From Symbiodinium natans (Eukaryota; Sar; Dinophyceae; Suessiales; Symbiodiniaceae): DNA of 64,000 nt. The notes beneath the pieces are model-generated. The model saw only the letters and a list, made by a program, of their open reading frames with translations. It had not been told where the DNA came from and made no database searches. Positions 1 to 11,819 of this stretch are shown here, one piece after another (the stretch's first letter is position 1; each line of letters starts with the position of its first letter). The stretch spans positions 186,001 to 250,000 of the forward strand of contig CAJNDS010002641.1 in the NCBI GenBank assembly GCA_905221605.1. The letters run 5' to 3'. A program made the translations under genes and the position numbers.

Positions 1-1016
1 GTTGAGGGTGCAAAGGGCTTCGCCCCCATACTGTTTCAAGCCCTTTTGAAGAATGAAGGGCCGCGCAAGCAAGGACAAAAGAACGATGTGCATGCCGCCC
101 AATGGAAAGATACTAGTTTCGCTACCTAGATCTTCTTCAAGTTCATCTCAGCCAGATAATGCATTTGAAGAATGTGGACTACTTACTCCTTTACGTGTAG
201 CACCTGAAGAGTATTTCTTACGTAAATATGCTATGCTAACAGCCGTGCCATATAAACATGCAGGAATCAGTATCCGATATCCTATTTACTTCTAGCTTCA
301 TCTGTTCTTGCTTTATGAGAAGTCTGTTAATGCTATTTCGTTTTATCACTGAGGCGTTGAGTAGATACATTTGTTTTTGTCTGTGCTTTTGGTTTCTGTC
401 GCTTTTTCTTCGTTTATTTGGATAGGTGGTCAATGTCCTGTAGACAACTTTCTATCATACATGGTTGTAGCTTGACATTACATGATTCTCTTTAGTGTCT
501 GGCGTCTTGCATTCGTGTGCTCTCCTCGCTTGTTGGTGCTATGAAGAGTATATTGTACCCAGACGCAGTCAGGCATTCGTTCGGTTTAGGGTTTTGTTTG
601 AGCTTATGCAGTCTGGAACGGAAGGCCCCAAACCAGTCCTCGGCCACAAGGCTCCCAGAGAAGCCTCAAAGGACCTGCAAATGAACCGCTTTGAGGTTTA
701 TATAGGGTCCGTCATCGCCCCTCAGCCCCTAAAGCCCCCACACGAACTCATCCCGACTTTCAGACTCGACTTTTAGACTCTCACTTGTGTTTCGTCAGGG
801 TCAGTACAATCCCATCGCGTCACTCCTGGTGGCCACGTCGCATAGTGGGCCCCGCATGGTTGTTGGGGCGGGGCATTGAGGAAAGTGGCGGGCCTGGGGA
901 CTCTAAAAGTCTGAAAGCCCTCACCTTACTCCCCCCGAATCTCCAGGCCCTTGAAGCTAGGTCATCTTGGGTTCATGGGTTGAGGGCAGACAACTGGGCA
1001 CCCGGGCCAGGCTCAG
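1..1016. other. No gene assigned; likely intron or upstream part of the CLC gene
   Basis: About 1-480 is clearly more AT-rich than the rest of the window. It holds an 80-codon open frame (53-295) with no recognisable motif. 480-1016 is GC-richer, with scattered AAACCC-type sequence. I looked for the CLC GSGIP and GKEGP motifs that should precede the exon at 1017 and could not place them. Confidence 0.4.
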
Positions 1017-4000
1017 TGAAGCTTCTTTTCTCCGGCAATAATGCTGGCCAGATCCTCAGCACTGGGGTTCGGGTCCTCAAAGCTTTAGATGCCTTTTTCG
1101 AGGCTTCGACAGGTCAGCAAAGCGAAAAATGCAAGTTCCCAGCCCCTCCCAAATCCGGCTTCCCACCAACGGTACATGGACGGCGAATACGGACTCGGCT
1201 TCCTGCGCAGACCGGCCCCCTTTGAATGGAATCGGGCCCTTGAACCAAGTTTCCCACACCAAACCCCTTTCCCCTCCCCCCTGCCCCCCCCCCCCCAGCT
1301 GGCTCCCAAAACTGCAAGACTTATCGCAAGCCGCGGGCTCGGTTGTATGGTAGTGGCTCCAGCGGTGAGGGGCTGGAGAGGAGTACTGTCGGTTGAGTCG
1401 GCTGAGGTTCGGTTTGGTAGCAGCCTTGGAGGGCTCCTTAAAAAGCAGAAAGCTGAGGTGAGATCCACTGCGCTTCCAGCCTCCTCGCGTTCTTGACTTA
1501 CAGCTCGCTGAACATAGGCCGGACCGGACTCTGGTACAGAAGGTTACGAGGTGCCGTGCTGGAAGCCTTTTCTTTTTGTTGCGCCTTCTCTTTTCCACCT
1601 ATGCTCGCCTCGCCGCGCCTCGCCTGCTTCTGGCTAGGTGCCCATCTGAACCTTCTCTAGAAGCCTCCTAAACTCTAAACCCGAAGAGCCCTAAACCCTA
1701 CTCTGTCTTCGTAATTCACTCAAACCACGTCGGCGCAGGCCTTGCGGGGCTTCCTGTGCCAGGCGGTGCCTTCACGGCACCCCGGCTTAGGGTCGTTAGG
1801 GTTTACCTCTTCAGAGGTCTTTAGGGGTCTTAGGGATCTTTAGGGGTCTTCAGGGTTAGTGGTCTCGGTCTGCTTTATGGCCTTTAGGCATCCCGAGGGT
1901 CCAGAAGGATTGGAAACCGAAACCTCCTAAACCTACAGTCCTTGGCGTTCACAAGGCTTTCTTGGCCCCTGGGCGTCTGATCTCTTGGTCCCAAATGGTG
2001 CTTCAGAATCGGGTCTTGGGATTTCATGAGGCGCATGTAAGGACTTTCTCTGTAGCAACTCCAAGAACCCTCTATCCCCCCCCGCCAATCCCCTGTCCCC
2101 TCCAAAAAAGCAAAGAGCAACATCAAACAGAAAGACGGAGAGATACGGAGAGGTACAAAAAACAAGAAATGCCCCCCAGAGGCCACCATGCTGATGGGCG
2201 GCCTCTTCGGCCGCTTTGCCGGCGCGCTCTGTGGCGACCTGGGGCTGTCGACCACCGTCTCAGGCCGCGCCGGCGGGTTTGAGGGCTTTTGAACTGGCTT
2301 TCAAGGTTGTTGAGCTTAGGGGCTTTGTGAGTTTTGGTAAGTTTTGGGGTTGAGGGTTTGGTGAGTTTCGTGTTCAGGAGGTTTCGAGTTTTGGGAGTGC
2401 TAGAGCTGTCTCGGGTCGAAGGGGAGCAGGTGGCCGTAGGAGTCAAGGGCACTTGCCATTTCAGGGCACTAGCTGGTCAGCCACGCGCTCGCAGGCGTTC
2501 CCTGGCAGCCTCCCTCTTTAACCTTGGGGTTCCCCCTTATACAACAGTCCTTAATAAGGATTTATAGTGCCCCCTATTGAAATCCCTATAAGGTTGGACT
2601 CTTAAATCCTCAAACTCCAAGCCCCCTGAAGTGCGAAGTTCACGAAGCCTTCACACCGAGCCTGCGCAAGCAGCCCCTCTTTCTCTGACTGCCAGGTGTC
2701 TTTGCTGTGGTCGGTAGCGTCTGCGGCCCATCCTTCATGAATGTGTGTTGAGGGTTCTGAGCATGAGTGATCGGATGCCACTTCCGAAGCGCTGAGTCGC
2801 AGCAGGAGTCGCAGAAAGAAGCCACACTCAGCGCTGGGCTAGCTGGACGTCCACGCATGGGGATTTCTTCTGTGTGGTAGAAAACGGCCCCACATGGTTG
2901 CTTCGAAGCGAAGCCCGTGCTGCTTCGCCCTTGGACACACTTGAGGCCGCCATGCTCTGCGGCTTCAAGCAGATGACCCTAGCCTCCGCTTGGAGCTCGG
3001 GCTTTGGGCTTTGAAGTGCATCCTAATCCTCAGGCCTGAGGTTCAACCTTCCCCGAACCCCAGGGCAAGGTGAGCCTTTAAGTCCGTTTATTCGTACTAC
3101 TGCTCATCGTTCTTGCTGTTGCGACTGCTGTTGCTACATATATCCAGGTCAGGGCGTGTGGCGTCTCCGGCCTTTGTAGTTAGTTCCTTATTGTTAGTGT
3201 CGACAAATGGGTTCACCTTACCAAAGTCATCCTGACACCTCCTCTGAGCTCAGAGGTGCTTATTGTCGTGGAGTGCGTCAATGACCTGAGTGCCCGTGGC
3301 TGCACGAAACTTGTGGCTTAGGGGTGCCCGGCTTATCATCTCGGAACCTGGGTTTTCAGGTGCCTTATCTTCGCACGGAAGCTGTAGACTACGACAACAG
3401 GATCCGGGAGAGTTGACTACCCTCACCGCGAACACGGGGCTCTGAAAGGGTCCTCCAAGACAAAATATGTTTGTTATAATAATTTGAACTTGCGCAAATT
3501 TACATGCACATCGATGCTTCAACTTGACTACCGTACGTATTATGATCGCGAATGCTTTCTGGGTAAAACATTGGACTTAAGCAAAGTATGTCTTGAAGGC
3601 CTCATACATACATCTATATGTATATTATATATACATTTTCGAGACCGGGACGCTGTGGGAGTGCACTTTCTTCTATTTGTTTAAAGATATTCTAAAAACA
3701 CTCTCACAGCGTGCCCATATCTTATATAAACAAAATCACGAGTCATGCACAACATGCAAGTGCGTAATGGTTCTACCAATGTTGTTGAAGGATGGAGCCG
3801 AAAAAACATTGGTAAAACCGACGTTTTCCAAATTCCATGGTTTTCAAACCATGTGGCTGCGAGCACGAAATTTATGGATAACATTGGTTTTACCAAGTTT
3901 TTGAAGGATGGAGCCGAAAAACATCGATAAAGCCAATGTTTTCCAAAACATCCATGCTTTTGACTCCTCTGATTTTCAAATGGGGGGCTGCAGCCCCCCC

Positions 4001-5108
4001 AACCCCCCCGCTTGAGATTCCAGTTCGCTCTCAATTCTCGACTCCTCTGAGAATAATGAAGATAAGAAACAAAACCAAGAAGCGAGGTGGGTGGAATTTA
4101 AGTGAGGTGGGTTTGCAAACCATGTGGCTGGGAGCATGAAATTCATGGACAATATATCAATGTTGTTTGAATTTGTGCAAAGCAGGACCTAGAGAGAATT
4201 TTGTCACGTCTCTCGCTCGCAAGCATCAGGACATTTCGTTCATCGCCCGCCACATGAGAGAAACACATAATGCGGTGTGCTTGATTGTCCATGTTAGTGC
4301 TTTTGTCACGTACAAAAGGGCACTCAGAAACATAAAAACACACACAAAACCCAACAAACATCAATTGTACAAAAAAAGCGTACAAAAATGAAATAACACC
4401 AAGAAGCCTGAAGAAAACCCAAAAAACACCCTTCAGAAGACACCGACAAACCGTACAGAAGAAAATGATACAGCAAAATCTCCAATAATACACAAAAATC
4501 CTTAAAAAAACCAAAGAACCAAAAAATCCAAAAACAACTAATCCTGAGAGACTCTTCCCAGGGGTCCGGCTCCCCAACAGAGTCCCTCAGGTTTTTTGTT
4601 TTTTTTGGTTTTCTTGCACAAGAATCCACAAAAACCAAAAAAACCAAACAAACAATCCTGAGAGACTCTTCCCAGGGGTCCGGCTCCCCAACAGAGTCCC
4701 CAGGATTGTTGTTTTTTGGTTTTTGTAGGGATGTGTTGTGTATTATTTCTTGTTGCACGTTTTTCGTGTGTTTTTTTTAAGTTTTTTTTTAAAAGTTTTG
4801 CGTGTTGTTTTTGTGAAAAAAGTGCACTCCCACAGCGTCCCGTTTTCTATATATAAATATAAATATATATATATATGTGTGTGTGTGTGTTAGGTTTTTA
4901 TATGAGTCGAAAAATACGATGCTAAATAGACCCGAAAGGTTGCGGGCTCATATATACATATACATACATACATATATATATATATGATGTACAACTGCTT
5001 TCAGTTTCTTCACCATTCGTCTTGTGACGTTTCGATTTTCTTTCCGAGAAATGCTTGTATTGCCTCGCCTGTGGATGACTTGCATATGTGTGTGTATATA
5101 TATATATC

Positions 5109-5141
<33 letters not shown>

Positions 5142-6895
5142 GCTTCTGCGTTTTACCCCGATGCGCACACAGCCGAGGCCACCCTCCCAACCCCGCTGTA
5201 TCCTTGAACCTCCCAAAACGCAACACCAAACCTTGAGTTCGCGAAGCCCGGAAGCACGTGAACCCTAGCCCAACAGCACGTGCAAGGCTTGGCGCCGATC
5301 CTGATGCTGGGTGTAGCCGTGTCCATGGCGGTCAACTGGGCCATGAACGAACGGGGTCATGATGAAGAGGCCACAATGAATTTTGGGCTTGGCTCAGGTG
5401 TTTCGGTGGGTAGGCCTTTTGGGGGTCTCAGCCAGGCCGCCTGCATACCGAAAACAATGACGAGCAACATTTGATAGCATCGCTTTTGCGCACTCGCAAC
5501 TCTTGTAGAATGGACGCCTTATACCCAACAACATGCCCCCTCCTTCTCACCCCTCGTTTGTATCCTCCCCAGGTCATCCACCGCCGCCAGCTCGCATTCT
5601 TGGAAGGGGAGCCACCGCGGGCCCTGGACAGCCAGGTCCCAAACCGGTCTCATCCCCTTATGGACTCGGGGTTCACAAGCCTGAAAAACCAAGACCGAGC
5701 CCACAATCCCAATGACGCCCTGCAGGTGGCCCTGGACCTCTGCCCGCCGCTGCCAGAGGACGCTGTGATGTGGCCCGTCGGGCTTTCGATTCGTGGGGCT
5801 GTGAGCAACAACTAGTGGCTGCCTTTTCGAAGCCGTCTTTGAGAACCCCACAAATATGAAGCTTCCCCCTCCTTCCCCTCCTCTAAATCCTATACCGAAA
5901 GTCCGAATCCTCGCGTCGCAGCCCCAAGAGACCCCCATTCACAACAGCGCATGCTGTGGGCTTCAGGTCCCTAATGGGAAATATCCGAATGTCAAGCTAT
6001 GCTGTTGGTCGTTGATTGGGTGAATGCATTGATGTAGACATAAAACAAGCCCCATTTATGTGTAGGATTTGGTGGTTTGGGGTTGAAGAAGGTTTGGGTT
6101 TTTGCCTGTGAACAGTCACGCGCCCAAACCGGGGCTAACCTCTGAGAATCCTCTGCACCAAAGGCCGCCTGAAGCAACGACATCGCAGGCAGTGGGGGGC
6201 AGGGCGCAAAAACCCTTTAAGCCTTGAAGCCCCAAACCCCCAAAACCCCAAAACCCCAAAACACTGAAACCCTCCCATGGCCCTAAGCCAAAAGCACACG
6301 GTGCGAAACCGGAGATGCAAAAGTACCAATTTTCTGTACATGCCAAGCCTCCGAAGCCCCAAGTCCTATAAGACCTAAACCCCCCAGGCCCGAGAGCACT
6401 CAAGGCTCGTTCGAGCTTCCGCGCCCCTCTCCAGGTGGCGCGAGCGTTGGAGAGCCAAGACATCCACTACTTCCCTGTCAGGGCCGATCTCTCAGGGGGC
6501 TCCCAGCCAACCTGGCGATCTAAGATCAACCCTAAACACTAAACACTGAACCCTAAACCCTAAACCCTAAAGCTTAAACCCTAAACCTGACCGCGCGACC
6601 ATGCCTCGTCGCTCACCAGCCGATGCCTTCCGAGGATCAGACCGGGCCCTGCCTGGGCATCATCTCGCGGAGCCAGCTGGACTGGGGGCGGGGGATCATT
6701 GTTATTGTTATTGTGATGACGAGGACATTGACTATGACTATGACCATTGCTACTACTACGACGACGACGACGACTACTACTACTACTACTACTACTACTA
6801 CTGCTACTGCTACTACTACTCTACCACTACTACTACTGCTACTACTACTTCTACTACTACTACTACTCCTACTACTCCTACTCCTACTCCTACTC

Positions 6896-6967
<72 letters not shown>

Positions 6968-9900
6968 GTACTACTAGTACTACTAGTGCTACTAGTGCTA
7001 CTAGTACTAGTACTACTACTACTACTACTACTACTATTACTACTACTATCACTATTACTATTAATACTACTACTACTTCTTCTACTACTACTTCTTCTAC
7101 TACTACTACTACTTCTTCTACTACTACTACTACTACTACTACGACTACGATTACGACTACTACTACGACTACGACTACGACGACTACTACTACTGCTACT
7201 GCTACTGCTACTACTACTACTACTACTACTACGATTTTCATCATCATTATTATCATTATTACCATGATTATTATCATTATCATCATTGTTATCATTATTA
7301 TCATTATTATCATTATGATCATTATGATCATTATGATCATTACTATCATTATTATCATTATTATCATTATTATCATTATTATCATTATTATCATTGTTAT
7401 CATTGTTATCATTATTATCATTATTATCATTATTATCATTAGTATCATTAGTATCATTAGTATCATTAGAATCATTACTATTAGTATCATTAGTATCAGT
7501 ATTTCCAATATTTCCATCATTTCGATTATTAGTAGTATGATGATTATCATTCTTCTTCTTCTGCTTATTCTTATCATGATGATGATGATGATAATGATGA
7601 TGATGCTGATTATTGTTCTTCTCCTTATTATTAGTACTATTACCATTATGATATTGATGATGATTATTATTTTGTTATTAAGACTATTACTATTATTACT
7701 TTATACATCAGATCGTGGTTATGATGGTTATTGTGTTTCTTTATTTGTCGGTATTAGCATTACTACGATTATTATATCATGATTATGGTGAGGTTTGGGG
7801 CGAGCGGCGAAGGTCCTTGGTGCTGTGATTTTGCGATGTCTGCGGCGAGAGCTTGAGAGCACGTGTGCGCGCATCAAGTTCACGACCGCGCAGACCAGCA
7901 TCTGGGCCCCGGTCCGCCCTTGCCCACCCTTGCCACCCGACCCAGCCCCAAAGGCCAAGGTCATGGGATGAAGTCCCCCCGCCAAAGGTCCCACCCTGAG
8001 TCACGTAAAACCCAAGAAACCCCTCCAGGAGACGCTGGTGAACCGGCCATTCTCGAGCTTCGCCAACCAGGCCCTGCCCAGTCTTAGGGTTTCGGGTTTA
8101 GAGCTTTAATGCAGGGCAACGCAGGGTCCCATTCTCTTGTGGAGGGTGGTTTTTCAAAGGAACACGAGCCGATGCTAAGAAGTGTGTATAGGCGAAGGAT
8201 GCCGGGGTTGGTACAGCTCCTAAATCAATGATTCCTCAGGCTTGTCTCTGCACACATTGAGACTGGTACTACTCATCTTTGAAACTGCTGAGAAAATTTC
8301 GGCTTGGGGCCGGGGGGGTCGTCGATCTGGTGGTGAGACTTGCTTGGGCGAGGGTTTGGCGCCCGATGGTTGGGAATTTGTTTGTGCAGAATCCGCGCGG
8401 CGACACAGGTTTATTATGGTGCATGCCGACATCCGCCCTTCGGGCCCCCTACGGTTTAGAGATGCCAGTCTGTTTACGTGCGGCTTGAAGCATCCTGCAG
8501 AGTGCTAGCACCTCTGAGGTCCATCCCCTGTTGACAACTGAAGTCACTAAGTCACTAAGCTCCCACACCCTATCATAAGTACCCCGAAAATGCTGACTGT
8601 CTCAAGTTTTTCACAGGGTGAGCATCTCTTCCTCGACACCGACCTGTCTGCGGACGAGGGCTCCACGCTCCCGATCCACCGGATCATGGCCTCCTGACTC
8701 AGAGAGAAGTGTCTTGCGGGGTGATGTGGGGCTTTTTAGGGTTTAGGGCCATCGTATGGAGACATGGTTCGCAGATGAAGTTCAGAGGGCACCTTCCATC
8801 TTGACCTTAAGCCAAAAAGCCCCCAACCTCAAAACCCGGATTCCCAAAGAGCCCCGGAGCAGCCCAGGATCCCACCCCCTTCGCCGTCGTCGAGGACGCA
8901 TAACTCGAGTTACGGATGTCCCTCAACGTACGCCTGGCGCAGTAAAAGCCGGTAGATACTGGTTTGGGGCCACAGTTCCCTTTTTTGGGGGCGGCGAGAA
9001 GTCGCCCCTGTTTTTTGGCCACCAGGCGCTTGAGGTTTGTTTCGGCAAGCTTCCGACTCAGAGGACATGCCCGCACCACGGCTCTACGCCCTCTTCGCCA
9101 AGGTGCTTTGCCCCGGTGCCGACATGCTTAGTGCAGAGGTGAAGGTTCCGAGTAGCCCTGTGAGGCTCCAACTAAGCAGCACCCTGAGTCCGAGTCGTCT
9201 TGGGTCCCATGAGCCCTAAACTCTAAACCCCAAACTGTAAACCTTAAACCCTAAACCTCAAACCTCTGCCTGCCAGGCCGGGGAGCGCGCTTGCTGCGTG
9301 ACCTCCATACGTTCTTTGTCGGGCTCAAGACACACCAGAGAGTTGGTTAGGAGGGCGGGCTTGATTCTGGGTTGTGGGGATCAGAGGTTCAGGGCTTAAG
9401 ATCTTAAGGTTTGAGGTTCAACGCGCGGGCCAGTACAAGGTAGCTAGCATGTTGTCCTTCAAAGGTAGGATCTGAAGCTCTGCCCCAATGCCCCAAATAA
9501 CCCTAAACACCACACCCTGAGACCCTAAACTAAAAATCCAAAAGCTCGAGAAGTCGAAAGTGGCCCTAAACCCAAAAACCCCGCCTAGACCCCCCCCCCC
9601 CCACGCACCCCTTACAGGAACGCCCCGCTAAGGTCCTTAGGAGTACTTAAACAGCTCAGGCAAACCAACAACCCAGCGCCACCAAACGAGCCAAGGTGGG
9701 GACTTCCGCGGGATCTTGTCCCGGGAACATCTGATCGCGGCCGTGCGGAAGGTGACGTAAGAAAAAGGAGCGTCGCCGGCTTGCGCAGGGATGCATGGCC
9801 TGAAGGTCTGGGGGTAGGGTCTTTGTCGGTGTCTGTAAGGTTGGGCATTTTGGCTTAGGATTTAGGGCGCGGGCTGCAGACCGGGCCTACATCAGGGGTC

Positions 9901-10194
9901 TCGAAGGGCTTGGGATTGGGGTTCCGGGGCTTGCTTTGACAGATCCTGTGAGGCTTGAGGGGCACTTGTACTAAAGGAAGCTAAGAAAATCAGGTCGAAG
10001 CACTTGCAAGGGCTACCACAGTCTGGAGTAAGCAGGATCCTAAAGACCCTAAGCCCCTAAACCCTGTTGACCCCCGGCACTTTTTTTGGGCCCACCAGAG
10101 ATGCAGCGATGAGCTCCCGGCCAATTCAGCGACACAGCTTCCGGCGTGGCAGCTTCAGGACCAGATGACGGCGCTTCAGGGGGCTTTCGAATAA
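1017..10194 (+). CDS. CLC-type chloride channel/transporter, 3' part (17 exons) with two CBS domains
   Basis: Voltage-gated chloride channel or H+/Cl- exchanger family, an integral membrane protein. Exons placed: 1017-1107, 1551-1606, 1739-1791, 2182-2268, 2946-2987, 3256-3289, 5287-5369, 5573-5635, 5726-5776, 6435-6482, 6641-6685, 8617-8688, 8868-8894, 9064-9102, 9277-9310, 9696-9751, 10099-10194. They encode, in order, a hydrophobic helix, the anion-path motif PVPGGAFTAPRL (family GxFxP, here with one extra residue), GGLFGRFAG, AAMLCGFKQMTLAS, a VVECVND helix, the last membrane helix (LAPILMLGVAVSMAVNW), then CBS1 (SQDIHYFPV, GIISRSQL) and CBS2 (DPTPFAVVED, PAPRLYALFAK, GILSREHL). The stop is TAA at 10192-10194. 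Phases match at nearly every junction. Donors mix GT, GC (after 2268, 5369, 6482, 8688) and GA (after 8894). One exon is only 27 nt. The three most 5' exons are less sure. The N-terminal half, with the gating glutamate, is not seen. Confidence 0.85.
3772..3950 (+). repeat. Tandem repeat, about 117-bp period
   Basis: The phrase GAAGGATGGAGCCGAAAAA occurs at about 3787 and again at about 3904, each near ATTGGT/ACCAAT palindromic sequence. A related piece (AACCATGTGGCTG, at 3847) recurs at about 4117. It lies inside the MITE-like element. Confidence 0.6.
4541..4707. repeat. Duplicated imperfect palindrome
   Basis: Two near-identical copies (about 4541-4591 and 4655-4707) each begin ATCCTGAGAGACTC and end GAGTCCC(T)CAGG, forming a stem around a loop containing GGGGTCCGGCTCCCC. 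The A-rich left and T-rich right flanks extend the inverted symmetry. Non-coding. Confidence 0.6.
4845..5140. repeat. TA-rich microsatellites
   Basis: Runs of TATATA with TG/CA variants at about 4848-4890, 4950-4985 and 5090-5140, within the CLC intron before exon 5287. Confidence 0.8.
6530..6593 (+). repeat. CCCTAAA-type interstitial telomere-like array
   Basis: About eight degenerate AAACCCT units in C-strand orientation, ending about 50 bp before the CLC exon at 6641. Confidence 0.85.
6695..7785. repeat. 1.1-kb compound trinucleotide microsat (TAC then ATT/ATC)
   Basis: A long CTA/CTG-type tract (about 6745-7230) switches abruptly to an ATT/ATC tract (about 7232-7690). Periodic variants such as TAG and GAT/ATG blocks occur. 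It sits in the intron between CBS1 and CBS2 of the CLC gene. Long open frames here (poly-Thr, poly-Ile, poly-Val) are artefacts of period-3 repetition. Confidence 0.95.
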
Positions 10195-10334
10195 AGATTT
10201 CGGGTTCCTGTAAGGACTTGGGAACTGAAGGGTGCAGTTGGGCCTTCGGGTTTGAGCTGGTGTAGTGACAACATCAACATGCCAGGAGGCAGGCCGGGGT
10301 CCTGCTGATTGGTCTGCTTCTGCTCATTCAGCTG

Positions 10335-11435
10335 ATGAGCGCGGTCACCATGTTCACCACCATGAAGGCGAACGCCACGAACTTCACCCCGCTGACGAGC
10401 AGCGAGCTCGCATCGATGGTGAAGAGTCACCTCAACCTGTGTGCGGATGCCGGCACATACCAGGATGCTCTTGGAGAGCTGCTTGCCAAGACTGCGCACA
10501 CGACCCACAAAAACTGGCCGGAGACTGCTGAAGCCTCGCAACAAATGGCAGACATCATCGCTGGACCGGATGACGGTACCTTCCAGCAGGTCTTCCAGCG
10601 CGTGCTGGCAGGAGGGGGGTGGGACAACGCGGTGTCTGCTGCGGCCTCCAGGAAAGCATCCAAGCCCTGGGCGGTGTTGGTAACAGGGCTCAACGGCATT
10701 CGCAAGACATCCTCTCTTTATGAGCCCTGGTTTCCAGCGGTGCTTGCTGAGGCGATGGGCATGGAAAGCACGGATCCGAACATTGCCGACCTTCCTTGCG
10801 GTGTTAACAGCTTCTTTCGACAGCTGGACTTCATCGTGGCCACCCTGGCAAACGAGGATTTCCGGAAGCTTTACACCATCACGGATGTGGACGAGTATGC
10901 CGCCGCCAAGGAGGCCATCTTTTCCCGCTACCGGAAAGTGTCGGAGATGGTGGGGCTTCTGCTGGTGCGGGAGGCGCGCAAGAAGGAGTTGAATGTCATG
11001 GCCGAGACTAGCGGCCGGGACCTCGCCATGTATGAGTACATTGACTTCGCTTTCCCGGAAGGATACAACAAGTTGGTCATCCACTTCGAGATCAACGATG
11101 TCGAGTTCGCCGAGCAGTCCGTGGGCCGTCGGATGCAAGGCGAGATGGCGGCCGGTGCCAGTGCCCTGGCGCAGCTGGAGGCCGCTGAGACGCCGGCGAG
11201 CAGCGCGGCACTGGTGGGTGCCAACGCAGGAGGCCCGTACGGGCCCGAGGTGCTGAGAGGTGTGCAGGCTGCGAGCGACAAGGTTTTCCAGGAGGTTTGG
11301 GGTCCGGATGGCAAGGGAGGCGGCAGGCCTGGCTGGCAAATGGCCCGCATCGTGGTCACTGCCCGTAAGGACGGCGACTGGACCGTCAAAGCGCATGGCA
11401 GCGCCACAGAGCATGCTTTCTCCCCACGCCCGTGA
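10335..11435 (+). CDS. Intronless P-loop kinase-like protein, 366 aa, function unknown
   Basis: One uninterrupted 366-codon frame from ATG 10335 to TGA 11433-11435. Around residue 115 it has a Walker-A-like loop, VTGLNGIRKTSS: a GxxxxGKT variant with Arg replacing the second Gly. Further on are VMAETSGRD and an FAEQSVGRRM segment that could supply the Arg-rich lid of a P-loop kinase. The arrangement recalls zeta-toxin/phosphotransferase-like P-loop kinases, but this is only fold-level resemblance. In-frame sequence upstream of the ATG (10269-10334, no stop) is strongly hydrophobic, so a membrane anchor could exist if translation starts earlier. It begins only 140 bp after the CLC stop codon on the same strand, a spacing that fits dinoflagellate trans-spliced tandem genes. 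The 438-codon antisense frame here is a shadow. Confidence 0.75.
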   Translation: MSAVTMFTTMKANATNFTPLTSSELASMVKSHLNLCADAGTYQDALGELLAKTAHTTHKNWPETAEASQQMADIIAGPDDGTFQQVFQRVLAGGGWDNAVSAAASRKASKPWAVLVTGLNGIRKTSSLYEPWFPAVLAEAMGMESTDPNIADLPCGVNSFFRQLDFIVATLANEDFRKLYTITDVDEYAAAKEAIFSRYRKVSEMVGLLLVREARKKELNVMAETSGRDLAMYEYIDFAFPEGYNKLVIHFEINDVEFAEQSVGRRMQGEMAAGASALAQLEAAETPASSAALVGANAGGPYGPEVLRGVQAASDKVFQEVWGPDGKGGGRPGWQMARIVVTARKDGDWTVKAHGSATEHAFSPRP

Positions 11436-11819
11436 TGGCCGAATTGAAAATAGACTTCTCATGGCCCCTTTCAGAGACCCCTCGAGCCCCAAAAGTATCT
11501 AAACCCCCAGCTTCCAGCATTCCAAGTTTGCGTGCCTCTGGCACGGCAGCCCGCAATAACTGCAGCAGGCCACATTTCCGAAGAGCCTTCGTCCGTGCTA
11601 TCGAGCTCTGTTCCCCCAACCCTAACTAAGCGCAAAGCCCTCTTAAGACTTCAACCTTGGGATGCTGTATAGAGGAGGCCTAGAGGCCCTTACCCCTAAA
11701 CCTTTGGCACCTGAAGCCTCCACCCTGCTCAGCCTTGCCGGACCCCCGGATTATTACTGGGGCAGACCCAGAAACACGAAGCAAAGATTCGAGACCGTGA
11801 GCCGCCCTCCCCAACGCAG

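Larger units (their letters stand above)
3646..4842. repeat. MITE-like element with 24-bp perfect terminal inverted repeats
   Basis: Positions 3646-3669 are the exact reverse complement of 4819-4842 (core GACGCTGTGGGAGTGCAC). They enclose about 1.2 kb of AT-rich, non-coding sequence within a CLC intron. A partial third copy of the repeat lies at about 3698-3713, inverted to the left end. TA-rich sequence flanks both ends, as expected for a TA-targeting non-autonomous DNA transposon. No transposase is visible. Boundaries rest only on the inverted repeats. Confidence 0.6.

Noticed and set aside
1077-1598. Antisense frames of 127-173 codons
   Set aside because: They overlap CLC exons and a C-rich tract; no protein features.
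6601-7782. 393-codon and other long frames (poly-Thr/Ile/Val) across the trinucleotide block
   Set aside because: Period-3 repeats keep every frame open on both strands. The only real coding here is the short CBS1 exon at 6641-6685.
10176-11492. 438-codon antisense frame
   Set aside because: Shadow of the P-loop gene. The + strand frame has the better protein signal (P-loop and helices).
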